Source: Niveispirillum lacus (GTDB lineage: Bacteria; Pseudomonadota; Alphaproteobacteria; Azospirillales; Azospirillaceae). Taken from it: DNA of 64,000 nucleotides. Below the pieces are notes generated by a model that worked only from the letters and a program-made list of their open reading frames with translations, did no database searches and was not told where the DNA came from. Below are positions 1 to 10,600 of the stretch, piece after piece. A program made the translations under genes and the position numbers. Positions within the stretch are counted from its first letter, which is position 1; each line of letters begins with the position of its first letter. Where the stretch lies: contig NZ_NOXU01000028.1 of NCBI RefSeq assembly GCF_002251795.1, positions 124,134 to 188,133 of the forward strand, written 5' to 3'.

Positions 1-1290
1 CCGCGCGGCGACAAAAGTATCGTCACTGACGGTCTGATCCAGGCCGACCGCACGCCCAACCCGCACTTCTATGAGCTGGCGAAAGTTTATGCCCCCATCG
101 CCTTTGACGAATTCAATGCGTCGGCGGGTACCGTCCGGCTGTTGAACCGCCATGACATGATCGACCTGTCCGGCTTTGACCTGGATTGGTCGGTCATGGC
201 CGACGGTGAGAGGCTGGCGTCCGGGCGGTTAGACATGCCGGCTGTACCCGCCGGCGGCACGGCCACCCTGACCCTGCCGTCCCTGCCCCGCCCGATGGCG
301 GATGATGGACGCCACCATGTCCTGACCCTGCGCGCGACGGCGAAGGATGGGACCATCAAGGCTGTGCCGGCGGGCCATGTCGTGGCCTGGGAACAGTTTG
401 CCCTGAACGAACCGCTTGCCCTGCCCCCGCTGAAACCAGCGGCCAGAGTGATGGATCGCGGTGGCACCATCACCCTGTCGGCGGGCGGGGCAGAACTGAT
501 CCTGGACCGGGCTTCGGGTCTGCTGCGCCGCTATGCCCGCAATGGTCAGGAACTGCTGGCGGGCGGTGCGCCCCACTTCTTCCGCGCGCTGACCGATAAT
601 GATATCGGGGCTGACGTGGATAGAACCCATGATGTCTGGCGCGAACTGTCGGAATGGCGGCATGTACGGGCCATCAATGTTGATCCGTCAGGCAGTGTCA
701 GCGTGAGCCATGCCCTGGGGGCCGGCGGTGGCTGGTTTGAAACCACCTATGTCATGGACGCCACAGGCACGGTGGAGGTCACAGGCCGCTTCACACCTGT
801 CAAGGATGACCTGCCCGATCCGCTGCGCGTCGGTCTGGCCTTCAGCATGCCGACCAAACTGACGGATCTGTCCTGGTACGGGCGGGGGCCGCATGAAAAT
901 TATGTGGACCGCAAGACAGGGGCCGGCTTCGGTCTGTGGCAGGGGCGGCTGGATCAGCAGCATCATGATTATGCCCGCCCGCAGGAGACAGGCAATAAAA
1001 CCGATGTCCGTTTCCTCACCCTGTCAGGCAAGGGCATGCCCAGTCTGCGCATTACTGGCGCCACGCCGCTGTCGGTGAACGCACTTGCCTTCCCCTATGC
1101 CGATTTGCACGTCCGCCCGTTGGGCACCTGGCATAGCAGCGATATTCAGCCGGGCCCGGTGGGCAGCCTGCTGATCGACGCCGCCCAGGTGGGGGTTGGC
1201 GGCGATACGGGGTGGAGCATCGATGCCCGCGCCCTGCCCCGCTACCGCATTCCGGTGGGGCCGGTGACATTGCGGTTCCGGGTGGGATAG
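1..1290 (+). CDS. lacZ: Beta-galactosidase, GH2 family, C-terminal part (cut by window edge)
   Basis: The frame is open from base 1, so the gene begins outside the window and about 430 C-terminal residues are visible. The first residues contain GLIQADRTPNP, matching the end of the LacZ TIM-barrel region. The rest matches the large C-terminal beta-sandwich (Bgal_small_N): WYGRGPHENYVDR followed by RPQETGNKTDVR are strong signatures of long LacZ-type GH2 enzymes. The family hydrolyses terminal beta-galactosides, probably to feed galactose to a DeLey-Doudoroff route, since D-galactonate dehydratase lies 3.4 kb downstream. A signal peptide cannot be judged because the N-terminus is missing. Other GH2 activities are possible, but the small-domain motifs favour beta-galactosidase. 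Confidence 0.9.
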   Translation, partial: PRGDKSIVTDGLIQADRTPNPHFYELAKVYAPIAFDEFNASAGTVRLLNRHDMIDLSGFDLDWSVMADGERLASGRLDMPAVPAGGTATLTLPSLPRPMADDGRHHVLTLRATAKDGTIKAVPAGHVVAWEQFALNEPLALPPLKPAARVMDRGGTITLSAGGAELILDRASGLLRRYARNGQELLAGGAPHFFRALTDNDIGADVDRTHDVWRELSEWRHVRAINVDPSGSVSVSHALGAGGGWFETTYVMDATGTVEVTGRFTPVKDDLPDPLRVGLAFSMPTKLTDLSWYGRGPHENYVDRKTGAGFGLWQGRLDQQHHDYARPQETGNKTDVRFLTLSGKGMPSLRITGATPLSVNALAFPYADLHVRPLGTWHSSDIQPGPVGSLLIDAAQVGVGGDTGWSIDARALPRYRIPVGPVTLRFRVG

Positions 1291-1301
1291 GACGGGAGGT
1301 C

Positions 1302-1325
1302 AGGTCGGGGCTTTCGCCCCGACCT
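1302..1325. terminator. Bidirectional hairpin between convergent lacZ and glpD
   Basis: A perfect 10-bp stem (AGGTCGGGGC / GCCCCGACCT) has a TTTC loop. It lies 11 bases after the beta-galactosidase stop and overlaps the last codon of glpD on the other strand. There is no long T-run on either side, so it is a strong hairpin rather than a textbook intrinsic terminator. Confidence 0.6.
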
Positions 1326-2895
1326 ACGCCTGATACACGCCCGCCAGGGCCGTGAACTCCGCAACCTGCTTGTCGATCCATGCGGCGTCGCGGCCCAGTT
1401 CGGCGGCCAGGACCTGGGCGACGGCAGGGGCGGCGGCGACGGCGGCTTGAGCGTTCAGCAGCAGGGCGCGGGTGCGCCGCGACAAGACATCTTCCACCGT
1501 GCGGGCCATGAGATGGCGGGCGGCATAGGCGGCTTCACCCAGCGCATAGGGCAGGTCGGGATGCATCGGGGCATCCCAGCCCGGCTGTTCGGCCAGCACG
1601 GCCCGCACCTTGGGCGTATCAGCGCCATAGGCGGCCAGCGGGTCGGCGCTGTCGATGCGCTCACGCGGGGTCCAGCCATGCAGGCGCAACTCTTTGGTCG
1701 GGCTGGGCGTCGGCGTAAAGCCGCCCACACGCAGGGCCGCATCGACCGTCTGTTCGGCCATCTCCCGATACGTGGTCCATTTGCCGCCCGTGATGGTGAC
1801 AAGGCCACTGTCCGATACCAGCAGCACATGGTCGCGCGGTACGGCCGACGTGCCCGACGCACCCTTGACCTTCACCAGCGGCCGGATGCCGGTAAAGACC
1901 GACAGCACATCCGATCGGGCTGGCGCGCGGGTCAGGTAATGGGCGGCATGGTCCAGCAAAAACTGGATTTCGGCTTCCAGGGCGTGCGGCTCCATACTGG
2001 CCGTCGGGATCGGCGTGTCGGTGGTGCCGATCACGGTACGGCCCAGCCAAGGCAGCACGAACAGCACGCGGCCATCATCGGTCTTGGGGATCAGGATGGC
2101 GTCGTCACTGGCCAGGAAACCGGGGTCCAACACCAGATGGATACCCTGGCTCAGCGACAGACCCTCGGCCAGATCGGGCCGGTCCATATGCCGGATCTCA
2201 TCCATGAAAATCCCGGCAGCATTGACAACCGCTTTCGCCGGGATGCGGTAATCGGTGCCTGTCTCCATGTCACGGGCCGTGACACCCGCGATACGACCAT
2301 CTTCTTTCAACAGACCCGTGACGCGGACATAGTTCAACAGGGTCGCGCCATGGTCGGCGGCACTGGCCGCGATGGTGATGGCCAGACGGCTGTCATCGAA
2401 CTGCCCGTCATAATAATGGATGCCGCCCACCAGACCATCTGTCTTGACCGTCGGCAACCGCTGCATCACCTCTGCCCGCGACAACAGCCGCGACCGGCCC
2501 AGCCCCAGCTTGCCCGCCAAGAGGTCATAGGCGAACAGACCTGCGCCATAGAACAGGACGTCCCACCAGCGGTAGCAAGGCACAACAAAGCCCTGGCGGC
2601 GCGTTACCTGCGGCGCATTGGCCAGCAGCCGGCCGCGTTCATGCAGGGCGTGGTGGACCAGGGGGATGTTGCCCTGCGCCAGATAGCGCACCCCGCCATG
2701 CACCAGCTTTGTGGCGCGCGAGGATGTACCCTTGGCGAAATCATGCCCTTCCAGCAAAAGTGTGCGATATCCACGGGCGGCGGCGTCCAGCGCGGTGCCC
2801 AGGCCCGTGGCCCCGCCACCGATGATCACCAGATCCCAGGGCGTATCACCTGCCAGGGCCGCGATGCCGCCTGCACGGTCCAATCCGTTTGTCAT
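1324..2895 (-). CDS. glpD: Aerobic glycerol-3-phosphate dehydrogenase
   Basis: The product (523 aa) oxidises sn-glycerol-3-phosphate to dihydroxyacetone phosphate at the inner membrane and passes electrons to quinone. The Rossmann FAD motif GGGATG is at residues 26-31, followed by the family signatures [16 protein letters not shown] and [10 protein letters not shown]. Length is typical (about 500 aa). The ATG at 2895 overlaps the glpK stop as ATGA, so translation is coupled; an in-frame ATG three codons upstream is less likely. With glpK it forms the glycerol catabolic pair. No GlpF or GlpR gene is nearby. Confidence 0.95.
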   Translation of the reverse strand: MTNGLDRAGGIAALAGDTPWDLVIIGGGATGLGTALDAAARGYRTLLLEGHDFAKGTSSRATKLVHGGVRYLAQGNIPLVHHALHERGRLLANAPQVTRRQGFVVPCYRWWDVLFYGAGLFAYDLLAGKLGLGRSRLLSRAEVMQRLPTVKTDGLVGGIHYYDGQFDDSRLAITIAASAADHGATLLNYVRVTGLLKEDGRIAGVTARDMETGTDYRIPAKAVVNAAGIFMDEIRHMDRPDLAEGLSLSQGIHLVLDPGFLASDDAILIPKTDDGRVLFVLPWLGRTVIGTTDTPIPTASMEPHALEAEIQFLLDHAAHYLTRAPARSDVLSVFTGIRPLVKVKGASGTSAVPRDHVLLVSDSGLVTITGGKWTTYREMAEQTVDAALRVGGFTPTPSPTKELRLHGWTPRERIDSADPLAAYGADTPKVRAVLAEQPGWDAPMHPDLPYALGEAAYAARHLMARTVEDVLSRRTRALLLNAQAAVAAAPAVAQVLAAELGRDAAWIDKQVAEFTALAGVYQA

Positions 2896-4394
2896 GCCGC
2901 CCATCCGCGGGATTTCTCCACGGCCTTTGTCCAGTGTGTGTAAAGCCGCTCACGTTCGGCAATGCTCATCCCCGGTTCAAACCGGCTGGCCAGTTTCCAG
3001 GTGGCGCGGATTTCCTCCCGGTCCTGCCACATGCCGGTGGCCAGACCCGCCAGATAGGCCGCCCCCAGTGCCGTTGTCTCCGACACACGCGGCACCTCGA
3101 CCGGTACGCCCAGAAGATCGGCCTGGAACTGCATCAGGAAACTGTTGCCCACGGCACCGCCATCGGCGCGCAGTTCGGTCAGCGCGATGCCCGTCTGCGC
3201 CTCAATGGCGCGGGTGACGTCGCGGGTCTGATAGGCCATGGCCTCCAAGGCGGCGCGCGCCAGATGCGCCCGGCCCGTTCCCCGCGTGAGGCCGGCAATC
3301 AAACCGCGTGCGTACGGGTCCCAGTGCGGGGCGCCCAAGCCCGTCAATGCGGGCACAAAATAAACCCCATCATTGGATGGGATAGAGCGGGCCAGGGCTT
3401 CGGTCTCTGCCGCTGCCGCAATCAGGCCCAATCCGTCGCGCAGCCATTGCACCGCGGCCCCGGTAACGAAAATCGCCCCTTCCAGCGCATATTCCAGCGG
3501 CTGATCCCCAATGCGCCACGCCACCGTGGACAGCAGCGGACCCGGATCGCGCAGCGTGCTGGACCCCGTATGCATCAACAGGAAGGACCCGGTGCCATAG
3601 GTATTCTTGGCCAGCCCCGGCCCATGGCAGGCCTGCCCGAACAGGGCCGCCTGCTGATCCCCCGCCACACCGGCGATGGCAATGCCACCGGCCCCCAGAA
3701 ACCCGTCCGCCGTCGTATGGCCCAGCACGGCCGACGATGACCGCACCTCCGGCAGGCCCCGCGCCGGCACCTCCATCAAAGACAACAGCTCGCTGTCCCA
3801 ATCACCCCGATGAATATCGTAAAGCTGCGTGCGCGCCGCGTTGGAAGGGTCGGTAACATGGGCGGCCCCACCCGTCAGGTTCCAGATCAGCCAGCTATCG
3901 ATGGTCCCGAACAGGATGTCGCCCGCCTCCGCCCCTGCCCGCAGGCCTGGCACATTCTCCAGCAACCAGCGCAGCTTAGTGCCGGAGAAATACGGATCAA
4001 TGACCAAACCCGTCTTGGCGCGGATCATTTCGGTGACACCGGTGCGCGACCGCAGATCATCACAGAAAGCGGCGGTGCGCCGGTCCTGCCAGACAATGGC
4101 CCGATGTGCCGGTTCGCCTGTATGCCGGTTCCAGGCCAGCACCGTCTCGCGCTGGTTGGTAATGCCGATGGCGCGCAAATCCCGCGCCGACAGGCCGGCA
4201 GAGGCCAGCGCCCGGCCCGCTGTCTCCAGCGTCACACGCCAGATCTCCGCCGCGTCATGCTCAACCCAACCCGCTCGCGGATAGAACTGCGTAAACTCCG
4301 CATAGGCTCGCCCGACAATCTGTGTGTCGCGGTCAAAAATCAGGACGGTCGTGCCCGTCGTGCCCTGGTCAATGGCCAGGATATGATTGGTCAT
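2892..4394 (-). CDS. glpK: Glycerol kinase
   Basis: An FGGY-family kinase of 500 aa (E. coli GlpK has 502) that phosphorylates glycerol to glycerol-3-phosphate in the cytoplasm. The N-terminal phosphate-binding segment IDQGTTGT is at residues 8-15; [11 protein letters not shown] and [13 protein letters not shown] are typical of glycerol kinases, and [11 protein letters not shown] closes the second domain. The ATG at 4394 is chosen because GGAGGG lies 7 nt upstream; an in-frame start 14 codons earlier lacks such a site and adds residues the family does not have. First gene of the glpK-glpD operon. Confidence 0.96.
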   Translation of the reverse strand: MTNHILAIDQGTTGTTVLIFDRDTQIVGRAYAEFTQFYPRAGWVEHDAAEIWRVTLETAGRALASAGLSARDLRAIGITNQRETVLAWNRHTGEPAHRAIVWQDRRTAAFCDDLRSRTGVTEMIRAKTGLVIDPYFSGTKLRWLLENVPGLRAGAEAGDILFGTIDSWLIWNLTGGAAHVTDPSNAARTQLYDIHRGDWDSELLSLMEVPARGLPEVRSSSAVLGHTTADGFLGAGGIAIAGVAGDQQAALFGQACHGPGLAKNTYGTGSFLLMHTGSSTLRDPGPLLSTVAWRIGDQPLEYALEGAIFVTGAAVQWLRDGLGLIAAAAETEALARSIPSNDGVYFVPALTGLGAPHWDPYARGLIAGLTRGTGRAHLARAALEAMAYQTRDVTRAIEAQTGIALTELRADGGAVGNSFLMQFQADLLGVPVEVPRVSETTALGAAYLAGLATGMWQDREEIRATWKLASRFEPGMSIAERERLYTHWTKAVEKSRGWAA

Positions 4395-4667
4395 GTGGCT
4401 TCCCTCCACCGGCGGCTTCTTCTGCCTGTCCGCCATTATACGATGCCGTCGGGGTCCTGTCCGAAAGGTCAGACAATATCGCTATCCAAAGCCCCCGCTA
4501 ACTGGCATATTTATCAGATAAATTAGCCAATCACGACCGTCAAGCTGGGATCGCGCTATTTAACATATTTATATGAAGAAATTTGACGCCACCGCCCCCG
4601 CACGCTATGATGCTGACCATTGCAGGTCGCTTTTGCCCCGATCTGGGGCCATCCCCACGAGACAAAG
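4395..4667. promoter_or_regulatory. Divergent glpK/dgoD control region with a 15-bp palindrome
   Basis: This AT-rich spacer separates divergent glpK and dgoD. It holds a perfect palindrome ATTTATC-A-GATAAAT at 4509-4523 and further AT-rich runs up to about 4575. The palindrome is a candidate operator (a GntR/FadR-type regulator would be plausible for galactonate genes), but no regulator gene is adjacent, so this is inference. No coding sequence is supported here. Confidence 0.4.
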
Positions 4668-5810
4668 ATGAAAATCGCCAGGATTGAACTGTTCCAGGTG
4701 CCGCCCCGCTGGGTGTTTGTGCGCGTCGAAACCGATGGCGGTCTTGTCGGCTGGGGCGAATGCAGCCTTGAAGGCCATGCAGAAGCGGTCATTGGCGCTT
4801 TTGAAAGCCTGAAGGACCGGTTCCTGGGGACCGATCCCGCGCGGATCGAAGATATATGGCAGATATCTTACCGGCTGGGTTTCTACCGGGGCGGGCCTGT
4901 CCTGATGTCGGCCCTGTCGGGGTTGGATCAGGCATTGTGGGATATCAAGGGCAAGGCATTGGGCGTGCCTGTTTGGCAGTTGCTGGGTGGCGCTGTGCGC
5001 GACCGTATCGAATGCTATGCCTGGATCGGCGGCGACCGCCCGGATGAGGTGGCAGAAGCTGCCCGCCTGCGCCGGGAGCAGGGATTCCGCGCCGTTAAGA
5101 TGAATGCAACCGCCGAAATGGCCTGGGTTGGCACGGGCAAGGATATTGATGGCGTTGTCGAACGTGCCCAGGCGGTGAAGGATCAGGGGCTGGAAGTCGG
5201 GTTGGACTTCCACGGCCGTATCCATAAACCGTTGGCCAAACAGGTGGCCGTCGCCCTGGAACCCTTGCGCCCGCTGTTCATCGAAGAACCGCTGCTGTCG
5301 GAGAATATTGAGGGTATCGCTCAGTTATCGCACTTGACCACCCTGCCCATCGCGCTGGGTGAGCGGCTTTACACCCGTTGGGACTTTAAGCCCTTCCTGA
5401 ACCAGGGCATTGTCGACATCATCCAGCCTGACTTGTCGCATGCTGGCGGCATTTCCGAGGTCAAACGTATTGCCGCCATGGCTGAAGCCTATGATGTGGC
5501 GTTGGCCCCGCACTGCCCGCTGGGCCCGATCGCTTTTGCAGCCTGTCTGGCCGTCGGATTCAGCACACCGAATTTCTTCATCGAGGAAATGTCGCTGGGT
5601 ATCCACTATAACACCGACGGCTATGACCTGCTGACCTACCTGACCGACCCGTCGGTCTTCGCTCTGACCAATGGCCATGTCAGCATCCCCACGGCCCCGG
5701 GTCTGGGGATTGAGGTCAACGAGGCGTTGGTGCGCGACCTGTCGGCGTCACCGCATCGCTGGCGCAATCCTGCTTGGCGCATCGCAGATGGCAGCGTGGC
5801 GGAATGGTGA
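4668..5810 (+). CDS. dgoD: D-galactonate dehydratase
   Basis: An enolase-superfamily dehydratase (380 aa) that converts D-galactonate to 2-keto-3-deoxy-D-galactonate. Start to end it follows the DgoD pattern: PPRWVFVRVETD near the N-terminus, GFYRGGPVLMSA, the metal/acid-base segment LDFHGR, then FIEEP and LGERLYTR, the catalytic-histidine segment APHCPLGP, and the C-terminal WRNPAWR...DGSVAEW. The ATG at 4668 gives the family N-terminus MKI. Other mandelate-racemase subgroups (arabinonate, gluconate dehydratases) are less likely. Linked by pathway to the beta-galactosidase at the left edge; the KDGal kinase and aldolase are not in the window. Confidence 0.9.
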   Translation: MKIARIELFQVPPRWVFVRVETDGGLVGWGECSLEGHAEAVIGAFESLKDRFLGTDPARIEDIWQISYRLGFYRGGPVLMSALSGLDQALWDIKGKALGVPVWQLLGGAVRDRIECYAWIGGDRPDEVAEAARLRREQGFRAVKMNATAEMAWVGTGKDIDGVVERAQAVKDQGLEVGLDFHGRIHKPLAKQVAVALEPLRPLFIEEPLLSENIEGIAQLSHLTTLPIALGERLYTRWDFKPFLNQGIVDIIQPDLSHAGGISEVKRIAAMAEAYDVALAPHCPLGPIAFAACLAVGFSTPNFFIEEMSLGIHYNTDGYDLLTYLTDPSVFALTNGHVSIPTAPGLGIEVNEALVRDLSASPHRWRNPAWRIADGSVAEW

Positions 5811-5864
5811 TGTCGCATCGCGGGCGGCCATGCCGCCGCGTGTCTGCACGGTAGCGCTGCGAAA

Positions 5865-5899
5865 ATCGGCCCCGGACCTATGGTGTGACCGGGGCCGAT
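5865..5899. terminator. Bidirectional hairpin between dgoD and the NmrA-family gene
   Basis: A perfect 11-bp stem (ATCGGCCCCGG / CCGGGGCCGAT) with a 13-nt loop sits between two convergent genes. On the minus strand it is followed by TTTTC and on the plus strand by a short T-containing stretch, so it may end both transcripts. Confidence 0.65.
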
Positions 5900-5904
5900 G
5901 ATCT

Positions 5905-6777
5905 TTACAGGCTCAACGCTTGCGCCATGGTCTGTGCGAACGGTTTTGTGGGACGGCCGAGCAGCCTCGATAATGCCTGGCCCGTGTCAAACAGCGCATC
6001 CTGGGCGGCAGCCACATCTGAATCCGCGATGAATGCGGCCAACTGGGGCGGCAGGCCGGCTCCGACCAGGGCACTGCAATAGTCGGCTTCCGGCAGGTTG
6101 ACATAGGGCACCTGTCGCCCCGTCTGCCGGGACAGTTCGGCGGCAAACTCAGGCAGCGTGTAGGCCGTATCGCCCGCTAGTTCATGCACGACACGGTCGC
6201 CCGCGCCATCATCCATCAAGGCGATAGCCGCCGCTGCGGCGTAATCGGCACGGGCAGCACTGCTGATCCGCCCCTGGCCAGCGCTGCCGATCAGAGCGCC
6301 ATGGTGCAAGGCTGCCGGAATGGAGGCGGTGTAATTCTCATGGTACCAGCCATTGCGCAGCAGCGTGTAGGGCACGCCACTGGCGGCAATCAGGGCTTCG
6401 GTCTGGCGATGGTCTTCGGCCAGGCGCATTGGCGAGGTGTCGGCATGCAGCACACTGGTATAGGCCAGGCGTGAGACCTTGGCCTGCGTCGCGGCCTCGA
6501 TGACATGGCGATGCTGCTCCACCCGGTTGCCGATGGCGTTGGAAGAGATCAACAGCAACCGCTCCGCCCCGTGCAAGGCGGTGGCCAGTGTTTCCGGTTG
6601 GTCATAATCCCCGGTGCGCAGGGTCACGCCGGCCGGAAACAGATTGGCGGCACGGACGGGGTCACGCACGATGGCGGTGACCTGTTCCGGCCCCGCAAGG
6701 CGGGCCAGTTCAGCCACCACCAACTGGCCGAGTTGACCGGCGGCACCGGTGATGAAGAATCGGGAAGGGGTGGACAT
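5905..6777 (-). CDS. NAD(P)-dependent quinone reductase-like protein, NmrA/QorB family
   Basis: A 290-aa atypical short-chain dehydrogenase. The nucleotide-binding motif GAAGQLG is at residues 11-17 after a short beta strand, followed by an NmrA-like body (RLLLISSNAIGNRVEQH, YTLLRNGWYHENY). This matches E. coli QorB (YtfG), an NADPH:quinone oxidoreductase. The ATG at 6777 is preferred since GGAG lies 8 nt upstream; an ATG two codons earlier sits too close to it. It diverges from an HxlR regulator, the same arrangement as ytfG/ytfH, which supports a quinone or electrophile-stress role. The enzyme activity itself is inferred. Confidence 0.75.
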   Translation of the reverse strand: MSTPSRFFITGAAGQLGQLVVAELARLAGPEQVTAIVRDPVRAANLFPAGVTLRTGDYDQPETLATALHGAERLLLISSNAIGNRVEQHRHVIEAATQAKVSRLAYTSVLHADTSPMRLAEDHRQTEALIAASGVPYTLLRNGWYHENYTASIPAALHHGALIGSAGQGRISSAARADYAAAAAIALMDDGAGDRVVHELAGDTAYTLPEFAAELSRQTGRQVPYVNLPEADYCSALVGAGLPPQLAAFIADSDVAAAQDALFDTGQALSRLLGRPTKPFAQTMAQALSL

Positions 6778-6788
6778 GGACATGCTCC

Positions 6789-6823
6789 GGTCTCTATGGG
6801 ATAGTAGGTATACACTAGAGACC
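6789..6823. promoter_or_regulatory. Inverted repeat between the QorB-like gene and its HxlR regulator
   Basis: Perfect 8-bp arms GGTCTCTA and TAGAGACC are separated by 19 nt, and a GTATAC core lies inside. The repeat is in the 105-bp divergent promoter region, the expected position for HxlR autoregulation and control of the reductase. Confidence 0.5.
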
Positions 6824-6882
6824 ATTGGATCGGTCCGGAAGACGGCACTTTGCCGTCACCAGGTTACAGCGAGGATACCAGG

Positions 6883-7305
6883 ATGGAGGATGCCTGCACG
6901 GCGATGGGTGCCAAAGTGGCGGAATGGAAGGCTTTGAGTCCGGACCCGCTGCAATGTCCGGTACGGGACCTGCTGGACCGGATCGGCGACCGTTGGTCGA
7001 TTCTGCTGCTGTCCATGTTGGCGGCCGGGCCCATGCGCTTCAACGCCCTGGCCCGTGCCGTCCCCGACATTTCAAAGCGGATGTTGTCGCAGACCCTGCG
7101 CACGCTGGAAACCGACGGGCTGATCGACCGCATGGTTGAACCCACGGTGCCGCCCAGGGTCACCTATTCTCTGACCGGGTTGGGCAGAAGTCTGATGGCA
7201 CCCATGCTGGCCTTGATCATCTGGGCGGAAACCAATCATGCCGCGGTCGCGGCGGCGCGGCGGCGCATGGCGGAACGGTTGGCCACCGCCGGTGAGCACG
7301 GGTAA
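6883..7305 (+). CDS. HxlR-family transcriptional regulator
   Basis: A 140-aa winged-helix DNA-binding protein. The family core is clear: CPVRDLLDRIGDRWSILLL, then the recognition region RFNALARAVPDISKRMLSQTLRTLE and the wing VPPRVTYSLTGLG. CPVRD at about residue 24 carries the cysteine that often senses electrophiles or quinones in HxlR proteins. The ATG at 6883 has GAGG 8 nt upstream; a TTG 11 codons earlier is less likely. Divergent from the QorB-like reductase, which it probably represses. Confidence 0.85.
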   Translation: MEDACTAMGAKVAEWKALSPDPLQCPVRDLLDRIGDRWSILLLSMLAAGPMRFNALARAVPDISKRMLSQTLRTLETDGLIDRMVEPTVPPRVTYSLTGLGRSLMAPMLALIIWAETNHAAVAAARRRMAERLATAGEHG

Positions 7306-7340
7306 GACATTGCTGCCTTGCACGCCAGGGCCAGGCGCTG

Positions 7341-7697
7341 TCAGGCGCAGTCCTGGCCTTCCGGATCTGCGCAATAAACCTGGTACAGGGTCAGGATCAC
7401 CCTCTCGGCCTCGGCGCTGGCCAGGGAATACCAGATGGTCTGGCCTTCGCGGCGGGCACGGACCAGACCATCCTTGCGCAGCAGGGCCAGTTGCTGTGAC
7501 ACGGCAGTATCGCGCATGCCGATGCGCTGGGCCAGATCGCCTACCGACCGTTCCCCCTGCAACAACTGGCACAGGATCATCAGTCGGCTGCGGTTGCCCA
7601 GCGACTTCAGCAATTCAACCGCCCTGTCGGCGTTGGCCTGCATGTCTTCTATTCTCATCCCCTCCGGATAAAAGGGATTGTGGGCGACGTCAATCAT
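7341..7697 (-). CDS. ArsR-family repressor with BigR/SqrR-type cysteine pair
   Basis: A 118-aa winged-helix regulator. The HTH spans roughly residues 50-75 (SVGDLAQRIGMRDTAVSQQLALLRKDGLV) with the wing ARREGQTIWYSL after it. It has Cys43 in LMILCQLL and Cys109 in LYQVYCADP, 66 residues apart; BigR and SqrR, persulfide sensors that form a disulfide or tetrasulfide, have their two cysteines at the same places and spacing. The CxC metal site of ArsR/SmtB sensors is absent. The start at 7697 overlaps the RND stop as ATGA, so it is the last gene of the efflux operon; an internal ATG at 7658 is an alternative. Probably a sulfide/persulfide-responsive autorepressor. Confidence 0.8.
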   Translation of the reverse strand: MIDVAHNPFYPEGMRIEDMQANADRAVELLKSLGNRSRLMILCQLLQGERSVGDLAQRIGMRDTAVSQQLALLRKDGLVRARREGQTIWYSLASAEAERVILTLYQVYCADPEGQDCA

Positions 7698-10600
7698 GCA
7701 ACACCATCTGCATCCCGCAGCACGACATAGATCGCCGGGATGACCAGCACCGTCAGCAGCGTGGATGATGCCAGCCCGAACAGCAGCGACACGGCCAACC
7801 CCTGAAAGATCGGATCGGTCAGGATGGTGGCCGCCCCGATCATGGCCGACAGGGCCGTCAGCAGGATGGGCTTGAACCGGACGGCACCGGCCTCCAGCAG
7901 CACATCGCGCAGGCTCATGCCACGGCCCCGGCCATGGCGGATAAAATCAACCAGCAGAATGGAATTGCGCACGATGATGCCCGCCAGCGCGATGAAGCCA
8001 ATCATGGAGGTGGCCGTAAAGGCCGCACCCATCACCCAATGGCCCAGCATGATGCCTAACAGGGTCAATGGGATGGGCGTCAGGATGACCAGCGGCAGTT
8101 TGAAGCTGCGGAACTGCGCCACCACCAACACATAGATGCCCAGGATCGCTACGCCGAACGCCGCTCCCATGTCGCGGAACGTGACATAGGTGACTTCCCA
8201 TTCCCCGTCCCACAGCAGGGTGGGGCGGCTTTCATCGGCCGGTTGGCCAGCCAGCCGCACCACCGGCTTGGGCAGGTTACCCCAGTCATGCGCCTCGATG
8301 GCATCGGCGACGGCTCCCATGCCGTAGATCGGAGCCTCAAACCGGCCGGCCAATTCGGCCGTCACCATGTCGGCGAAATACCCGTCACGGCGGAACAGGA
8401 CTGGCGATCCTTCCTCCCGTGTCACTTTGACCAGTTCGCCCAGTTCCACCACCCGGTTCGATCCGGGCAGGGCGTTGGCCGGCACAGGCGTGGCCGACAG
8501 CCGGGCAGTCCAGGCCCGATCCTCGTGGGGAAGGGCAATGGAGATATCCACCGGATAGCGCTCTTCTCCGCGATGGGAGTAACCGACCGGGTTTGTGCCC
8601 AGGATCGACCGCAGCGCGTCATAAACCGCTGCCTGTTCTACCCCGTGAAATTCCAGTCGCTCCTGGTCAATGGCGATGCGCAGCCGTGGCTGGCTTGTGC
8701 CGATACTGTCATCAATATCAGTGATGAAGGGCACGGTGGCAAACAGCTTGCGCACCTCTGCCGCGACCGCCCGCCGCGTGGCGGCATCGGGGCCGTAAAT
8801 CTCTGCCAGCAGGGTGGCCATCACCGGAGGACCGGGCGGCACCTCCACCACCTTCAGGCTGGTCCCTTCTGGCAGGCTTAACCCCGCCAGAAGCCTTGCC
8901 CGCAGGTCCAGGGCAATATCATGGCTGGCGCGGTCACGGTCACTCTTGGGCGCCAGATTGATCTGCAGCTCGCCCAGGTCGGGGCTGTTCCGCAGGAAAC
9001 TGTGCCGCACCAGTCCGTTGAAATTGAACGGCGCCGCCGTCCCTGCATAGATCTGCACCGACCGCAGTTCCGGCAGCGTTGCGGCAATCTCCGCCGCCTG
9101 GAACAACAGACGCTCGGTATCCTGCAAGGCCGTACCGCGCGGCAGGTTTACCTGCACTGACAGTTCCGACTTATTGTCAAAGGGCAGCAACTTGACCGTC
9201 ACGCTTTTACTGGCAAACAGACCCAGCGATGCGACGGTCGCCACCCCGACCAGGGCCAGGAACCGGCCCGCATTGCGCCGGCTGGCCAGCAACGGTGCTG
9301 CCACCCGCCGGTAAAGCTGACCCAGAATCCCGCCATCATGGGCCGCCTCATGCCCCTGCCCGGCATCACCACCCATGCCGGACAATTTCAGCATCAACCA
9401 CGGCGCCAGCACCATGGCTGCAAAAAAGCTGAACAGCATGGCCGCCGATGCGTTGACCGGTATCGGCGCCATGTAGGGGCCCATCATGCCTGATACGAAC
9501 AGCATGGGCAGCAGGGCTGCGATCACGGTCAGGGTGGCGACGATGGTGGGATTACCCACCTCTGCCACGGCCTCAATAGCGGCATTCAACCGGTCACGCC
9601 CATCCTTCATGGCCCAGTGGCGGGCAATATTCTCCACCACAACAATGGCATCATCGACCAGGATACCGATGGCAAAGATCAGGGCGAACAGGCTGACACG
9701 GTTGATCGTGTAACCCATCAGGTGGGCGGCAAACAGGGTCATGAGGATGGTGACCGGGATGACCACCAGCGTGACCAGCGCCTCCCGGCGGCCGATGGCC
9801 CACCAGATCAGCGCCACGATGGACAGGGTTGCCAGACCCAGATGGAACAGCAGCTCATCGGCCTTTTCCGATGCGCTCTCCCCATAATTGCGGGTCACCT
9901 CTACCCGCACACCGTCGGGGATCAGCCGCCCGCGCAGGCCCTCGACCCGTTCTAGGATAGCATCGGCCACGACCACGGCATTGGCGCCAGCGCGCTTGGC
10001 CAGTGCCACCGTCACCGCCGGGCTGCGCACCCAGGCTCCTTTCTCATCCTTGACCATTGTCCAGGCCGCCTGATCCAGCGGTGCGCTGTCCAGCACCACG
10101 GTGGCGACATCACGGACATAGACGGGTCGGTTGTCGCGGCTGGTCAGCAGCAGCAGGCCGATATCGGGCACACCCGACAGGGTCTGCCCCGCCGCAACCG
10201 TCAGGCTTTTACCCCCGTCCAGCAGCCGGCCGGCCACAAAGGACCGGTTGGCGCCGGCAATCTTGGCTGTCAACTGCTCCAGCGTGATCCCGTACAGCGC
10301 CAGCTTTTCCGGATCGGGCTCAACCCGCACCTGCTCTGTCACCCGGCCTGACAGGTAGCTGCCACCAATATCCGGCACCTTGATCAGTTCGGTGCGCAGC
10401 TTTTCAGCCAGTGTACCAAGATCGCGGTCAGGCCAGCGATCCGCCACGGCGGGTTCCGCCGACAGGGTCAGGGTAACGATGGCGACATCATTGATACCGC
10501 GGCCGATGATAGCGGGCTCGGGAATGCCGAGGGGAATTTCCGAGAGATGCGCGCGGATCTTGGCGTGGACACGGACGATCGCGTCATCCTCATTGGTGCC

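Noticed and set aside
1447-2943. Long plus-strand open frame (about 498 codons) antisense to glpD
   Set aside because: It mirrors the codon structure of glpD, whose FAD motif and family signatures are unmistakable; high GC makes long antisense frames common.
5850-5860. GGTAGCGCTGC, similar to half of a xyl-box
   Set aside because: It lies between convergent gene ends, matches poorly on one side, and has no promoter to control.
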